From: Hydrogenophaga sp.
GTDB lineage: Bacteria; Pseudomonadota; Gammaproteobacteria; Burkholderiales; Burkholderiaceae_C
Reading direction: 5' to 3'
Assembly (NCBI RefSeq): GCF_019264445.1
Contig: NZ_JAHVAB010000007.1
Location: forward strand, 1 to 32,214
DNA length: 32,214 nucleotides
The position numbers were made by a program, and so were the translations under genes. A model generated the notes under the pieces. The model was not told the DNA's origin and did not search any database. It was given only the letters and a program-made list of their open reading frames with translations. Each line of letters opens with the position of its first letter. Position 1 is the first letter of the stretch. Below, in pieces: positions 15,167-25,431 of the stretch.

Positions 15167-15793
15167 TCACGCGCTGCGCCGCGTGAACAGCAACAGCCCG
15201 CCCATCAGCGTGAACAAGCCGCCGCAGATGCGATTGACCCAGCGGATCGGGCCGCTCTGGCGCAGCAGAGGCGCCAGGCGCGACACGCTGAGCGCGCACG
15301 TGGTGAGCACGGCGAACTCAAAGGCCATGAAGGTCAACGCGAGGATGGCGAACTGGGGCACCATCGGTGCGGCCGGGTTCAGGAACTGCGGGAAGAATGC
15401 GGCGAAGAACAGCACGGCCTTGGGGTTGCTGGCACCCACCAGCAGGCCCTGCAGATAAAACGAGCGACGTGGTTTGCCTGCGGCCTGACCATCAACCGCC
15501 ATGGGCGACGCATCGGTGCGAAAGGTCTTGATGCCCAGCCAGACCAGGTAGGCGGCGCCAATCAGCTTGGCCGCCGTGAAGGCGGTTTCGGACGCGGCCA
15601 GCAACGCGCCCAGACCCATGGCCGACAGCACCATCACCACCAGCACGGCGCTCACCGAGCCGGCCACCGAGGTCATTGCCCGGCGCGGGCCGTGGTTGAG
15701 TGCATTGGTCATGCACATGAGCATCGTGGGTCCGGGCGTGGCAATCAGCAACGCAACGGCTGCAACGTAGAGGAGGTAGGTGGAGAGCGTCAT
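15167..15793 (-). CDS. LysE/RhtB family amino-acid exporter
   Basis: Inner-membrane efflux protein of 208 residues, the usual size, with six predicted hydrophobic helices. The family signature near the N-terminus is ALLIATPGPTMLMCMTNALNHGPRRA, followed by GAAYLVWLGIKTFR and QGLLVGASNPKAVLFFAAFFPQF, all typical of LysE/RhtB. The ATG at 15793 is chosen because MTLSTYLLYVAAVALLIATPGP matches family N-termini; the longer frame to 15892 overlaps the divergent gene. Substrates in the family are amino acids such as homoserine, threonine or leucine; the actual substrate cannot be told. Confidence 0.92.
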   Translation of the reverse strand: MTLSTYLLYVAAVALLIATPGPTMLMCMTNALNHGPRRAMTSVAGSVSAVLVVMVLSAMGLGALLAASETAFTAAKLIGAAYLVWLGIKTFRTDASPMAVDGQAAGKPRRSFYLQGLLVGASNPKAVLFFAAFFPQFLNPAAPMVPQFAILALTFMAFEFAVLTTCALSVSRLAPLLRQSGPIRWVNRICGGLFTLMGGLLLFTRRSA

Positions 15794-15885
15794 CGTGGGA
15801 GGGGTGTTCGAAACGGCGTGGCCGCACCAAGCATAGCGATACAGTGCGAAGACGCCCGCGCTGGCGGCATCACACGGGAGTTCAC

Positions 15886-16149
15886 ATGACATTGCGCAGC
15901 AGTCGGATCGGGTCCATCGCGCTGGGGCTGCTGGCCCTTGTGTTGGCCGTGGCCGCTGCGCTGGTGTCGGCGTGGGCGATCGAGAAGGCCACGATGCCCT
16001 TCAACGAGGAGGGCAACCACTTTGACGGGCTGGTGGTGCACCACGCGGGCAGCGAATGGGTGATGGCGGCGTTGGCGCTGCTGCTTTGGGTGCTGGTCGG
16101 GCTGGCCGGCTGGGGGGCTTGCCGCCTGCACCGGCGCACTCGCGGTTAA
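15886..16149 (+). CDS. Small two-helix membrane protein of unknown function
   Basis: 87 residues with two hydrophobic helices (about 9-31, IGSIALGLLALVLAVAAALVS, and about 57-77, WVMAALALLLWVLVGLAGW). Between them is a roughly 25-residue loop with acidic and histidine residues (EEGNHFDGLVVHHAG), and the end is basic (CRLHRRTRG). The start is supported by GGGAG 6 bp before the ATG. It ends just before a bidirectional terminator. No family recognised; the gene is divergent from the LysE-type exporter. Confidence 0.72.
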   Translation: MTLRSSRIGSIALGLLALVLAVAAALVSAWAIEKATMPFNEEGNHFDGLVVHHAGSEWVMAALALLLWVLVGLAGWGACRLHRRTRG

Positions 16150-16164
16150 GCCCGCGCAAAAAAA

Positions 16165-16188
16165 GCGACGCCGTGGCGTCGCTTTTTT
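16165..16188. terminator. Bidirectional intrinsic terminator
   Basis: GCGACGCC (16165-16172), a GT loop, and GGCGTCGC (16175-16182) form an 8-bp perfect stem. It is flanked by seven A (16158-16164) and six T (16183-16188), so it serves both the small membrane protein gene on the plus strand and the grpE-dnaK-dnaJ unit on the minus strand. Confidence 0.95.
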
Positions 16189-16201
16189 GTGGGGTGCGCG
16201 A

Positions 16202-17335
16202 TCAGCTGAAGAACGACTTCGCTTTTTCGAACCAGCCCTTGTCGTTCGGGCTGTGCTTGTGGCCGCCCTTCTTGAACGACTCGTCGAGCTCCTTGAGCAG
16301 TTTGCGCTGGTGCTCGGTGAGCTTGATCGGCGTTTCCACGGCCACGTGGCAGTACAGGTCGCCGGGGTAGCTGCTGCGCACGCCCTTCACGCCCTTGCCG
16401 CGCAGGCGGAAGGTCTTGCCGCTCTGCGTGCCTTCGGGCAGGTCGATGGTGGCCTTGCCCGCGAGGGTCGGCACGTCGATCTCGCCGCCGAGGGCCGCCA
16501 CGGTCATGCTCACGGGCACCTGGCAGTGCAGGTCGTCGCCCTCGCGCTCGAAGATGTCGTGCTTGCGCAGACGCACTTCGATGTAGAGGTCGCCCGAGGG
16601 GCCGCCGTTCTGACCCGGCTCGCCGTTGCCGGTGCTGCGGATGCGCTGGCCGTCGTCGATGCCGGCGGGGATCTTGATCTCCAGCGTCTTCTGCTTCTTG
16701 ATCTTGCCCTGGCCACTGCAGGCGGTGCAGGGCTCGGGGATGATCTTGCCCTGGCCATGGCAGGTGGGGCAGGTTTGCTGCACGCTGAAGAAACCCTGGC
16801 GCATCTGCACCGAGCCCTGGCCGTGGCAGGTGGGGCAAGTCTTCACGCTGGTGCCGGGCTTGGCGCCGGTGCCGCTGCACACCTCGCAGTTGTCCCACGA
16901 AGGAATGCGGATCTGTGTTTCCTTGCCGGCGGCCGCTTCTTCCAGCGAAATCTCCATCGCGTAAGAGAGGTCGGCACCGCGGTACACCTGACGGCCCGAA
17001 CGCTGGCCGCGTGCGCCGCCGAAGATGTCCCCAAAGATGTCGCCGAACGATTCCGAGAAGCCGCCAAAGCCTTCGCCGCCGCCGGGGCCGCCGCGCATGT
17101 TGGGGTCGACGCCCGCGTGGCCGTACTGGTCGTAGGCGGCCTTTTTCTGCGGGTCGGACAGCATCTCGTAGGCCTCTTTGGCCTCCTTGAATTTCTCTTC
17201 GGCGGCCTTGGCCGCGTCACCCTGGTTGCGGTCGGGGTGATGCTTCATCGCCAGCTTGCGATACGCCTTCTTGATCTCGTCGTCGCCGGCGTTCTTGGGC
17301 ACGCCCAGCACTTCGTAAAAATCGCGTTTAGCCAT
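16202..17335 (-). CDS. dnaJ: Chaperone protein DnaJ (Hsp40)
   Basis: Co-chaperone that delivers unfolded clients to DnaK and stimulates its ATPase; 377 residues, full length. The J domain (1-70) has [27 protein letters not shown] and HPD at 33-35. The Gly/Phe-rich region (about 75-125) reads [22 protein letters not shown]. The zinc-finger region (about 145-215) has four repeats: [32 protein letters not shown] and [10 protein letters not shown]. The C-terminal beta-sandwich domains follow. It lies 80 bp after dnaK in the same orientation and ends just before a bidirectional terminator. Confidence 0.98.
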   Translation of the reverse strand: MAKRDFYEVLGVPKNAGDDEIKKAYRKLAMKHHPDRNQGDAAKAAEEKFKEAKEAYEMLSDPQKKAAYDQYGHAGVDPNMRGGPGGGEGFGGFSESFGDIFGDIFGGARGQRSGRQVYRGADLSYAMEISLEEAAAGKETQIRIPSWDNCEVCSGTGAKPGTSVKTCPTCHGQGSVQMRQGFFSVQQTCPTCHGQGKIIPEPCTACSGQGKIKKQKTLEIKIPAGIDDGQRIRSTGNGEPGQNGGPSGDLYIEVRLRKHDIFEREGDDLHCQVPVSMTVAALGGEIDVPTLAGKATIDLPEGTQSGKTFRLRGKGVKGVRSSYPGDLYCHVAVETPIKLTEHQRKLLKELDESFKKGGHKHSPNDKGWFEKAKSFFS

Positions 17336-17415
17336 GGTCTTTTGCGGTTCAGTTGGAACACAAACGCCGCGGCAGGTTGCCCTGACGCGGCGGATGATCG
17401 AGGGCGCTCAGTCGA

Positions 17416-19353
<1,938 letters not shown>

Positions 19354-19404
19354 GTTGTTGCTCCGATGCGAAAAATGAAAATGTGAAAAACGATGTGGGG
19401 AAGG

Positions 19405-19413
19405 TGTGGATAA
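19405..19413 (-). promoter_or_regulatory. Perfect DnaA-box sequence upstream of dnaK
   Basis: On the minus strand the grpE-dnaK gap contains TTATCCACA, the strongest consensus DnaA binding sequence, 52 bp before the dnaK start codon. It is single; I saw no second box nearby, so this is not an origin. It may be a chance 9-mer or a DnaA-responsive site. Confidence 0.45.
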
Positions 19414-19442
19414 CCAGTGGGTATTTCAAGCCCGCAGGGCCG

Positions 19443-20003
19443 TCATTTCGGCGCGGCCACCGTCACCAGGGCCGGGCGCAGCACGCGGTCGGCAATGAGG
19501 TAGCCCTTTTGCAGCACGGCCACCACGGTGTTGGCTTCCTGGTCGGCCGGCACCATGCTGATGGCCTGGTGCTGGTGCGGATCGAACTTCGCGGCCTGCG
19601 CCGGGTTGATCTCCAGCACCTTGTGGCGCTCCAGCGCGCTCTTGAGCTGCTTCAGGGTGGCTTCGGAGCCTTCGCGCAGCTGCTCGCGCGTGGCTTCCTG
19701 GATGGACAGGCCGGCCTCCAGGCTGTCGGCCACGGCCAGCAGGCTTTCGGCAAAGCTTTCCACGGCGAACTTGCGCGCCTTGCTCACCTCTTCCTCGGCG
19801 CGGCGGCGGGCGTTCTCAGCCTCGGCCTTGGCGCGCAGGAACTGGTCGGCCAGATCGGCGTTCTGCGCCTTCAGGTTCGAGACCTCCTGCGTCAGGGCGG
19901 CGGTGGCATCGGCCTGGTGGGCGGCCTCGGCGGCCAGGGCCTCTTCGGGGCTCACGGGCGCGTTCTGATCGGGATGGTCGGGGTGGGAAGGCGTCTGGCT
20001 CAT
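19443..20003 (-). CDS. grpE: Nucleotide exchange factor GrpE
   Basis: Releases ADP from DnaK; 186 residues. An acidic disordered N-terminus (1-40) is followed by the long dimerisation coiled coil (about 45-105, [40 protein letters not shown]) and the C-terminal beta domain with the GrpE signature region [20 protein letters not shown] and [20 protein letters not shown]. The ATG at 20003 starts MSQTPSHPD; an in-frame extension to 20078 would run through the promoter. It is first in the grpE-dnaK-dnaJ order, with a sigma-32 promoter 50 bp upstream. Confidence 0.97.
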   Translation of the reverse strand: MSQTPSHPDHPDQNAPVSPEEALAAEAAHQADATAALTQEVSNLKAQNADLADQFLRAKAEAENARRRAEEEVSKARKFAVESFAESLLAVADSLEAGLSIQEATREQLREGSEATLKQLKSALERHKVLEINPAQAAKFDPHQHQAISMVPADQEANTVVAVLQKGYLIADRVLRPALVTVAAPK

Positions 20004-20052
20004 GGGTTTTTGAGGGGCGTGAAATCGACGGCCAAGACGGCCATGCGTGGCA

Positions 20053-20079
20053 ATTGGGGCCAGCTGGCCCGGATTCAAG
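20053..20079 (-). promoter_or_regulatory. Sigma-32 (RpoH) heat-shock promoter of grpE-dnaK-dnaJ
   Basis: Minus-strand CTTGAA (20074-20079), a 14-nt spacer, then CCCCAAT (20053-20059). This is a near-consensus RpoH promoter (CTTGAA, 13-17 nt, CCCCATNT). The transcript would start about 40 nt before the grpE ATG. No CIRCE inverted repeat was seen nearby, so control is probably by RpoH rather than HrcA. Confidence 0.85.
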
Positions 20080-20147
20080 GGGTGGGGGTGGCACTTCTGC
20101 CACCGGGGACGCTGCCGACGCTGGGCGGCGGGTCCAGGGGCGTGATT

Positions 20148-20486
20148 CTATGTCCCGGCGTGGGGCTGGCCGGTGGCCGACACCGCGCGCGCCTGCTGCT
20201 GGGACCATTTGCCCGCAAACTGCTGCACCTCGGCGAGGCGGCGCGCCAGCTCGGCACCCTGGGTGGTGAGCCGGTAGCCGTTGCCGCTGTGGTCCACCAG
20301 TCGGGCCGCGCGCAGTTCCTTGATGCGGGTGTTCAGGGTGTTGGGCGTGACGCCCCCCACGCTGTCCTGCAGCAGCCGGAAGGTCTGGGGGTGGCCATCG
20401 CTCAGGGCCCAGATCACGCGCAGCGCATAGCGCGACTCCAGCAAGTCGAACAGCTGGATCACAGCGGCGTTGTCCTTGGCACTCAT
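20148..20486 (-). CDS. HxlR-like winged-helix transcriptional regulator
   Basis: 112 residues, a single winged HTH of the HxlR/MarR-like type. The pattern IQLFDLLESRYALRVIWALSDGHPQTFRLLQDSVGGVTPNTLNTRIKELRAARLVDHSGNGYRLTTQGAEL follows HxlR proteins: a 'W-ry-al-i-aL' first helix, 'F-LQ' helix, recognition helix TPNTLNTRIKEL, and wing ending in YRLT-GAEL. The N-terminal Cys found in redox- and electrophile-sensing HxlR members is absent, so it probably responds to another signal. AGGAG lies 7-8 bp before the ATG, and TATAGT (minus strand, 20522-20527) is a possible -10 giving a leader of about 28 nt. The gene is monocistronic, between the catabolic operon and grpE. Target unknown. Confidence 0.85.
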   Translation of the reverse strand: MSAKDNAAVIQLFDLLESRYALRVIWALSDGHPQTFRLLQDSVGGVTPNTLNTRIKELRAARLVDHSGNGYRLTTQGAELARRLAEVQQFAGKWSQQQARAVSATGQPHAGT

Positions 20487-20644
20487 GCGCGGTCTCCTGG
20501 AGCGGCCCTGACGGCTCAGCCACTATAGGCAGGAAAGCGGAGCGCTACGCGTTTGCTAGCTGCGTGCGCTGCAGCAATGTGGCGCAAAGACCAAGGCTAC
20601 GGATTTACCCGGATTGCGTTCGGGCCAGCCATGCGGCGAATCGT

Positions 20645-21184
20645 TCAGCCCCGGTACACCTTGCGCAGCAGGCCAATCAGGGTCTGGAGCTCTTCGGGTG
20701 AGAGCCGGCCGGCCACGTCCTGCTCCAGCTGCGAGGCCGTGGCCTGCGCTTCGCGGTACAGGCGCTGGCCCGCGGCCGAGAGGTGCAGGCCCTGTGCGCG
20801 CCGGTCGGTGGGGTGGGCCTTGCGCAGGATGAGGCCGCGCTTGTGCAGGCTCTTGATCAGGCCCACGAGGTTGGGCGGCAGGATGTCGAGCGCGGCGCAG
20901 ATCTGGCGCGAGGTCACGCCCGGGTTGTGCGCCACCACCGAGAGCACGGAGAAGTCCACCGGCCGCATGCCGTAGGGCTCCATGCGGCGCAAAAACACGC
21001 CGATCACCGACAGGGCGGCGCGGCGCGCGTTGTAGCCCAGCAGGGTTTCGAGGAAGCCGGTGTCGATCTCGGGCGCGGTGCTGGTGCCGCTCTCCGGCAT
21101 GAGCGGGGCGTCGAGCGGTGCGGCCGGGGTCTTGCGCCCGGCCCGGGGGCGGCGCAGGGCGTTGGCAACGGAGGCGTCGGGCAT
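20645..21184 (-). CDS. MarR family transcriptional regulator
   Basis: 179 residues: a roughly 40-residue Pro/Ala-rich N-terminal tail, then a MarR winged-helix fold. The DNA-binding part reads DFSVLSVVAHNPGVTSRQICAALDILPPNLVGLIKSLHKRGLILRKAHPTDRRAQGLHLSAAGQRL, with the wing Asp-Arg-Arg typical of MarR. It lies 11 bp after the acyl-CoA dehydrogenase and is the last gene of the catabolic operon, so it is a strong candidate for the pathway repressor. MarR proteins such as CouR and FerR are known to respond to hydroxycinnamoyl-CoA; this is the basis for the inference, not a sequence match. The promoter it would act on lies outside the window. Confidence 0.9.
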   Translation of the reverse strand: MPDASVANALRRPRAGRKTPAAPLDAPLMPESGTSTAPEIDTGFLETLLGYNARRAALSVIGVFLRRMEPYGMRPVDFSVLSVVAHNPGVTSRQICAALDILPPNLVGLIKSLHKRGLILRKAHPTDRRAQGLHLSAAGQRLYREAQATASQLEQDVAGRLSPEELQTLIGLLRKVYRG

Positions 21185-21195
21185 GGTGTGGTGCT

Positions 21196-22905
21196 TCAGC
21201 TGGACAGGGTGGCGTCCAGCATACCGAGGCGCATGTCGAACTCGGGCCAGACCCAGCGCCAGAACGCGTTGGCGGCTTGCGGGGTGCCGGCGGGCGCTTG
21301 CGGCGTGGCGGCCACGCGCTCCCAGGCCCAGGCCATGAGCAGCAGCGCGGTGGCGCGCAGGAAGTCGTCGGCCAGCCAGTAGGGGCGCTCGGGCGCGGCC
21401 GTGGCGCCGCGGGTGGCGGGCACGAGGCGGTCGCGCACGAACAGCGCAAAGCGCGCCAGCGCTTCACGCGTGCGTCCGGCTTCGGGCAGGGCGCGCAGAT
21501 CGTCGCCCAGGTCGGCCAGCAGGGCCTGCAGCGCGGCGGCACCGTCGGGCAGGGTCTTGCGCACCAGCAGGTCGATGGCCTGAATTTCGTTGGTGCCTTC
21601 GTAGATCATGGCCACGCGCGCATCGCGCACGTGTTGCTCGATGCCCCACTCGCGCACATAGCCGTGCCCGCCCAGCACCTGCAGGCAGGCGCTGGCGCCG
21701 GTGAAGGCCTGTTCGGTCCAGGCCGACTTGAGCACCGGTGTGACCAGGCTGCACCAGCGCGCGGCCGCTTCGCGGCGCGCCGCATCAGGGTGGTGTTTCT
21801 GCGTGTCGAGTTCGAGCGCGGTGCGGTAGGCCACCACGCGCCCGGCATCGACCCAGGCGCGCTGGGTGTCCAGGATGCGCTGCATGGCGGGGTGCAGGGC
21901 AATGGCATCGGCCTCACCTGCCTTGCTCGCGCTGCCGGGGGCGCGCATCTGGCGGCGCTCCTGCGCGTAGGCGTGGGCTTTTTGCCAGGCGGCGTCGAGC
22001 AGGCCGACGCCTTGCAGGCCCACCAGCAGGCGCGCGGCGTTCATCATGACGAACATCGCGTTGAGCCCCTTGCCGGGCTCGCCCACGATGGCGGCGCGGG
22101 CCTCGTCGAAGCGCATCACGCAGGTGGGGCTGCCGTGCAGGCCCATCTTTTCTTCGATGCGTTCGCAGTGCACGGCGCTGCGCGTGCCGTCTTCGTGGAA
22201 CTTGGGCACGAGGAACAGCGAGAGGCCCTTGGGGCCGGGCGGGGCATCGGGCAGGCGCGCGAGCACGAGATGCACGATGTTGTCGGTGAGGTCGTGCTCG
22301 CCGCCCGAAATGAAAATCTTGGTGCCGCTGAGCGCGAAGTGGCCATCGGCCTGCGGCACGGCCTTGGTGCGCACCAGCCCGAGGTCGCTGCCGGCGTGGG
22401 GTTCGGTCAGGCACATGGTGGCCAGCCATTCGCCCGAGGCCAGCTTGCCCAGGTAGCGCGCCTTGATCTCGTCGCTGGCGTGGTGGCGCAGGCATTCGTA
22501 GGCGCCGTGCAGCAGGCCCGGCGCCATGGTCCAGCCGTGGTTGGCGGCGTTGAGCTGTTCGTGCAGCACCGCTTCGAGCACCGTGGGCAGCCCCTGGCCG
22601 CCGTCGTCGGTGGCGCAGGCCAGCGAGGGCCAGCCGGCTTGCCAGAAGGCCTGGTAGGCGTCGCGAAAACCCGGCGGCATGGTTACCGCGCCGGCTTTCC
22701 ACTGCGCACCCACTTCGTCGCCTTCGCGGTTGAGCGGGGCGATCACCTCGCCCACGAACTTGCCGGCCTCGTCGATCACCTGCGTGAGCAACCCGGCGTC
22801 GGCATGTTCGGCCAGCGCGGGCAGCTCGGCCAGCACGCTGGGGGCGCGCAACACCTCCATCAACAGGAAGGCGTGGCGGTCGGCTTGGGGCTGATAGCTG
22901 TTCAT
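21196..22905 (-). CDS. Acyl-CoA dehydrogenase (long form with C-terminal extension)
   Basis: FAD-dependent alpha,beta-dehydrogenation of an acyl-CoA; 569 residues, longer than the usual 380, as in the DmdC-like branch with an extra C-terminal domain. The N-terminal helical domain is followed by the FAD/substrate motifs LATMCLTEPHAGSDLGLVRT and the TKIFISGGEHD strand. The C-terminal ACAD domain includes QVLGGHGYVREWGIEQHVRDARVAMIYEGTNEIQAIDLL, in which Glu436 is in the position of the catalytic base. The final 110 residues form the extra helical domain. It is 14 bp after the esterase gene and 11 bp before marR. In this operon it could desaturate a phenylpropanoyl-CoA to the cinnamoyl-CoA level, but the substrate is inferred. 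Confidence 0.92.
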   Translation of the reverse strand: MNSYQPQADRHAFLLMEVLRAPSVLAELPALAEHADAGLLTQVIDEAGKFVGEVIAPLNREGDEVGAQWKAGAVTMPPGFRDAYQAFWQAGWPSLACATDDGGQGLPTVLEAVLHEQLNAANHGWTMAPGLLHGAYECLRHHASDEIKARYLGKLASGEWLATMCLTEPHAGSDLGLVRTKAVPQADGHFALSGTKIFISGGEHDLTDNIVHLVLARLPDAPPGPKGLSLFLVPKFHEDGTRSAVHCERIEEKMGLHGSPTCVMRFDEARAAIVGEPGKGLNAMFVMMNAARLLVGLQGVGLLDAAWQKAHAYAQERRQMRAPGSASKAGEADAIALHPAMQRILDTQRAWVDAGRVVAYRTALELDTQKHHPDAARREAAARWCSLVTPVLKSAWTEQAFTGASACLQVLGGHGYVREWGIEQHVRDARVAMIYEGTNEIQAIDLLVRKTLPDGAAALQALLADLGDDLRALPEAGRTREALARFALFVRDRLVPATRGATAAPERPYWLADDFLRATALLLMAWAWERVAATPQAPAGTPQAANAFWRWVWPEFDMRLGMLDATLSS

Positions 22906-22918
22906 GGTCGGGCGGGAT

Positions 22919-24658
22919 TCATCGGCAGGTGAAGCTGGACGCGGCTTCCACCGAGCCGGTGCCGTTGTACTGCGCCACCGTGGGGTAGGCGCACAGCGGG
23001 CGGCTGCGCTGGGGCGACCAGTCGGCCGGCAGCTCGGTGTTGGCGCCTGCGGGGTTGCCGGCGCCGCGCGCGCTCGCCGTGATGGCTTGCGGGGCCACGC
23101 CTTGCTCCACCCACTTCACGAGTGGCGAGAGCAGGTCGAACTGGTCGGTGGCTGGGCCGCCGCTGCAGTGGTTCATGCCGGGCACAGGGAAGTAGCGCGC
23201 GAAGTCGGCGCCCTGGCCACCCTGCGAGCGGTTCACCCGCTCCACCCACTGGCGGGTGTCTTCGGCCGAAAAGATCGGGTCGCTCACGCCGTGGTACAGC
23301 ACCATCTTGGCGCCACGCTCGCGCAAGGGCAGCAGGTTGTCGGGCCGCTCATGACCGGGTGGGCCCATGAGCGCCAGGCCCGATTCGCGGTAGGTGTCGC
23401 TGGTGGCGGCCACTGCGCCGAGCAGGGCGTCGATGTGGGCGGTGGCGAAGTTGACCGGTGCGGCGGGTGGGGCGGTGAACACGGTGCCGACCGACAGCGG
23501 GTCCAGCGCCACGGCGTTGACGAATTTCCAGGTCGCCCAGTTGCTGCCGGCGATGCCGGGGTCGTGCGGGAAGGCGCTGTAGATGGCTTGCCCGTTGGCG
23601 GCCTTGCCGCCGGCCTGCACCTGGGCCAGCGTGGTTTTTTGTGCGGGCGTGAGGCAGCTGCCGTTGCCCGGTCCGCTGCAGGTGGGCACGTCGCGCACCA
23701 CGTCGAACGCGGCCTGGCAGGCTTGTGTGGCGTGCACCAGGCCGTCCTTCAGGCCGTCGAGTGCGTCGCAGCGCTCGAGGATGGCGCGGGCCACCGTCTG
23801 GCGCTCGGCGGCGGGCAGGGCGCTGCCCAGGTCCGGAATGCTGGCGTTGGGGTTGAGCGGGTGCTTCACGGTGGCACCGGGCGTGGCCAGGGGTGCCCAG
23901 CGTTGAGCGCCCCACAGCTGCGCCAGCGCGGCATTGGGCAGGCGGTAGCCGGGTGCGCCAATCAGGTAGCCGTCGTACTGCGTGCCCAGGCGCGCAGCGG
24001 CCACCATGGCATGGCGCCCGCCGTTGGAGCAGCCGCCGATGTAGGAGCGGTCAGGGCCTTTGCCGTAGGCCGACGCGATCAGCGCCTTGGCCATGGGCGT
24101 GAGCTTGGCCACGGCCTGGTAGCCGTAGTCCAGCCGGGCCTGCGGCTCCAGGCCAAACACGGCGGTCTGCGCACCGGTGTGGCCGGCATCGGAACTGATG
24201 ACCGCAAAGCCTTGCACCAGCGCGCCCGTGATCGGGCCGCCTCCCAGCGCACCCTCTGCGGGGCGCACGGCACCATCCACCCCGCCGTTGCCCTGGTAGT
24301 AGAAGCGCCCGTTCCAGGTCTGCGGCAGGCGCATCTCGAAGCCGATGGCGTAGTCGCGGCCGTCGCTGCCCTTGCGCGCGTGCATCTTGCCTTTGACAAG
24401 GCAGTGCGCCGCCACGGGCTGCCCCGCGAGCATGAGCCCGCCGGCGGCCACGGGCGCAGCGGAATCGAGCGCGGTCTGCTCGAAGCGGAACTGGGCCACG
24501 AGTGCTTCGCACTGGCCCAGGCTGGCGCCTGATGCGGCCTTGAGCGGTGCCGCTGGCGTGGGGGGTGCCGTGACCGAAGGGGCGGTGCCGCAAGCCACGA
24601 GCGCCAGGCCCAGGGCGGCAGGCAGGGTGAGGCGCGCAACGGGTGTCGACTTCTTCAT
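22919..24658 (-). CDS. Tannase / feruloyl esterase family lipoprotein, MHETase-like
   Basis: Predicted surface or periplasmic esterase of 579 residues. The signal ends in lipobox L-V-A-C (Cys23), so the mature protein is lipid anchored. Family catalytic features are all present: the CS-D-HC arrangement, with Cys210-Ser211 in YIGGCSNGGRH, Asp460 in LYHGVSDPIFSAEDT and His497-Cys498 in VPGMNHCSGGP, where the two cysteines form a disulfide beside the triad. The calcium loop CDALDGLKDGLV (about 297-308) is also intact. Many segments recall Ideonella MHETase (YDGYLIGAPGYRLP, RERGAKMVLYHGVSD, RPLCAYP), but the lid region (about 350-440) is different and somewhat shorter. A feruloyl-esterase-like activity on plant phenolic esters is more likely than PET-monomer hydrolysis. 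It lies between livF and the acyl-CoA dehydrogenase gene. Confidence 0.9.
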   Translation of the reverse strand: MKKSTPVARLTLPAALGLALVACGTAPSVTAPPTPAAPLKAASGASLGQCEALVAQFRFEQTALDSAAPVAAGGLMLAGQPVAAHCLVKGKMHARKGSDGRDYAIGFEMRLPQTWNGRFYYQGNGGVDGAVRPAEGALGGGPITGALVQGFAVISSDAGHTGAQTAVFGLEPQARLDYGYQAVAKLTPMAKALIASAYGKGPDRSYIGGCSNGGRHAMVAAARLGTQYDGYLIGAPGYRLPNAALAQLWGAQRWAPLATPGATVKHPLNPNASIPDLGSALPAAERQTVARAILERCDALDGLKDGLVHATQACQAAFDVVRDVPTCSGPGNGSCLTPAQKTTLAQVQAGGKAANGQAIYSAFPHDPGIAGSNWATWKFVNAVALDPLSVGTVFTAPPAAPVNFATAHIDALLGAVAATSDTYRESGLALMGPPGHERPDNLLPLRERGAKMVLYHGVSDPIFSAEDTRQWVERVNRSQGGQGADFARYFPVPGMNHCSGGPATDQFDLLSPLVKWVEQGVAPQAITASARGAGNPAGANTELPADWSPQRSRPLCAYPTVAQYNGTGSVEAASSFTCR

Positions 24659-24695
24659 GCGGTGTCTCCGGTCAGGGCTTCAGGGCTTCAAGGCA

Positions 24696-25430
24696 TCACG
24701 CGCTCTTGCGCGCGGTGCCCAGGTAGGTCTCGATCACGCGGGGGTCGCTGGCGAGTTCGCTGGCTGGGCCTTGGGCGCTGAGCTCGCCCATCTCCAGCAC
24801 GTAGCCGTGGTCGGCCACCTGCAGCGCGGCGCGGGCGTTCTGCTCCACCAGCACGATGGTCACGCCGGTCTGGCGCAGCCGCTCGATGATGGAAAAGATC
24901 TCGCGCACGATGAGCGGCGCCAGGCCCAGGCTGGGTTCGTCGAGCATGAGCAGGTCGGGGCTGGACATGAGCGCGCGGCCCACGGCCAGCATCTGGCGTT
25001 CACCACCCGAGAGCGTGCCGGCCAGCTGGGTGCGGCGCTCCTGCAGGCGCGGGAAGATGCTGTAGACGTCGTCGAGCTTGCTGCGCCATTTCGAGTTGCC
25101 CATCCGCATCTGGCGAAAGCCGCCGAGCAGCAGGTTGTCTTCCACCGGCATGGTGCCGAAGAGCTCGCGCTTTTCGGGCACCAGGGCCATGCCGTTCATC
25201 ACGCGCTCTTCGAGCGTGAGCGCGGTGATGTCCTGGCCGCGGAACGTGACCGTGCCCTGGCCCGGCAGGATGCCCATGAGCGTGTTGAGCAGCGTGGACT
25301 TGCCCGCGCCATTGGGGCCAATGACGGTGATCACGCCACCGGGCTGCACCTCGATGTCGATGCCGTGCAGCACCTCGGCGCGGCCGTAGCCGGCGCGCAG
25401 GCCCTTGACTTGAAGAATGGGGTTGCTCAT
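24696..25430 (-). CDS. livF: ABC transporter ATP-binding protein, LivF type
   Basis: One of the two ATPases of a branched-chain-amino-acid-type (HAAT family) importer; 244 residues. Walker A is GPNGAGKST (about 38-46), the Q-loop region is [22 protein letters not shown] (LivF-specific), the signature is [15 protein letters not shown], Walker [14 protein letters not shown], and the switch histidine position is occupied in [12 protein letters not shown] by Gln, as is normal in LivF. The start follows the fused LivM-LivG stop by 1 bp. In this operon the transporter probably carries an aromatic acid rather than an amino acid; family members of this kind import p-coumarate in Rhodopseudomonas. Confidence 0.95.
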   Translation of the reverse strand: MSNPILQVKGLRAGYGRAEVLHGIDIEVQPGGVITVIGPNGAGKSTLLNTLMGILPGQGTVTFRGQDITALTLEERVMNGMALVPEKRELFGTMPVEDNLLLGGFRQMRMGNSKWRSKLDDVYSIFPRLQERRTQLAGTLSGGERQMLAVGRALMSSPDLLMLDEPSLGLAPLIVREIFSIIERLRQTGVTIVLVEQNARAALQVADHGYVLEMGELSAQGPASELASDPRVIETYLGTARKSA

Positions 25431-25431
25431 G

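Noticed and set aside
19393..19430. A second sigma-32 promoter before dnaK (CTTGAA and CCCCACAT on the minus strand)
   Set aside because: Both elements are present but 24 nt apart, well outside the 13-17 nt spacing that RpoH uses.
20530..20585. Possible terminator hairpin after the marR gene
   Set aside because: TTGCT and AGCAA can pair with a bulged stem, but the stem is short and there is no T-run on the minus strand.
24665..24695. Short direct repeat of GGCTTCA upstream of the esterase gene
   Set aside because: Only two or three short copies in a 37-bp gap; no sign of a function and likely slippage.
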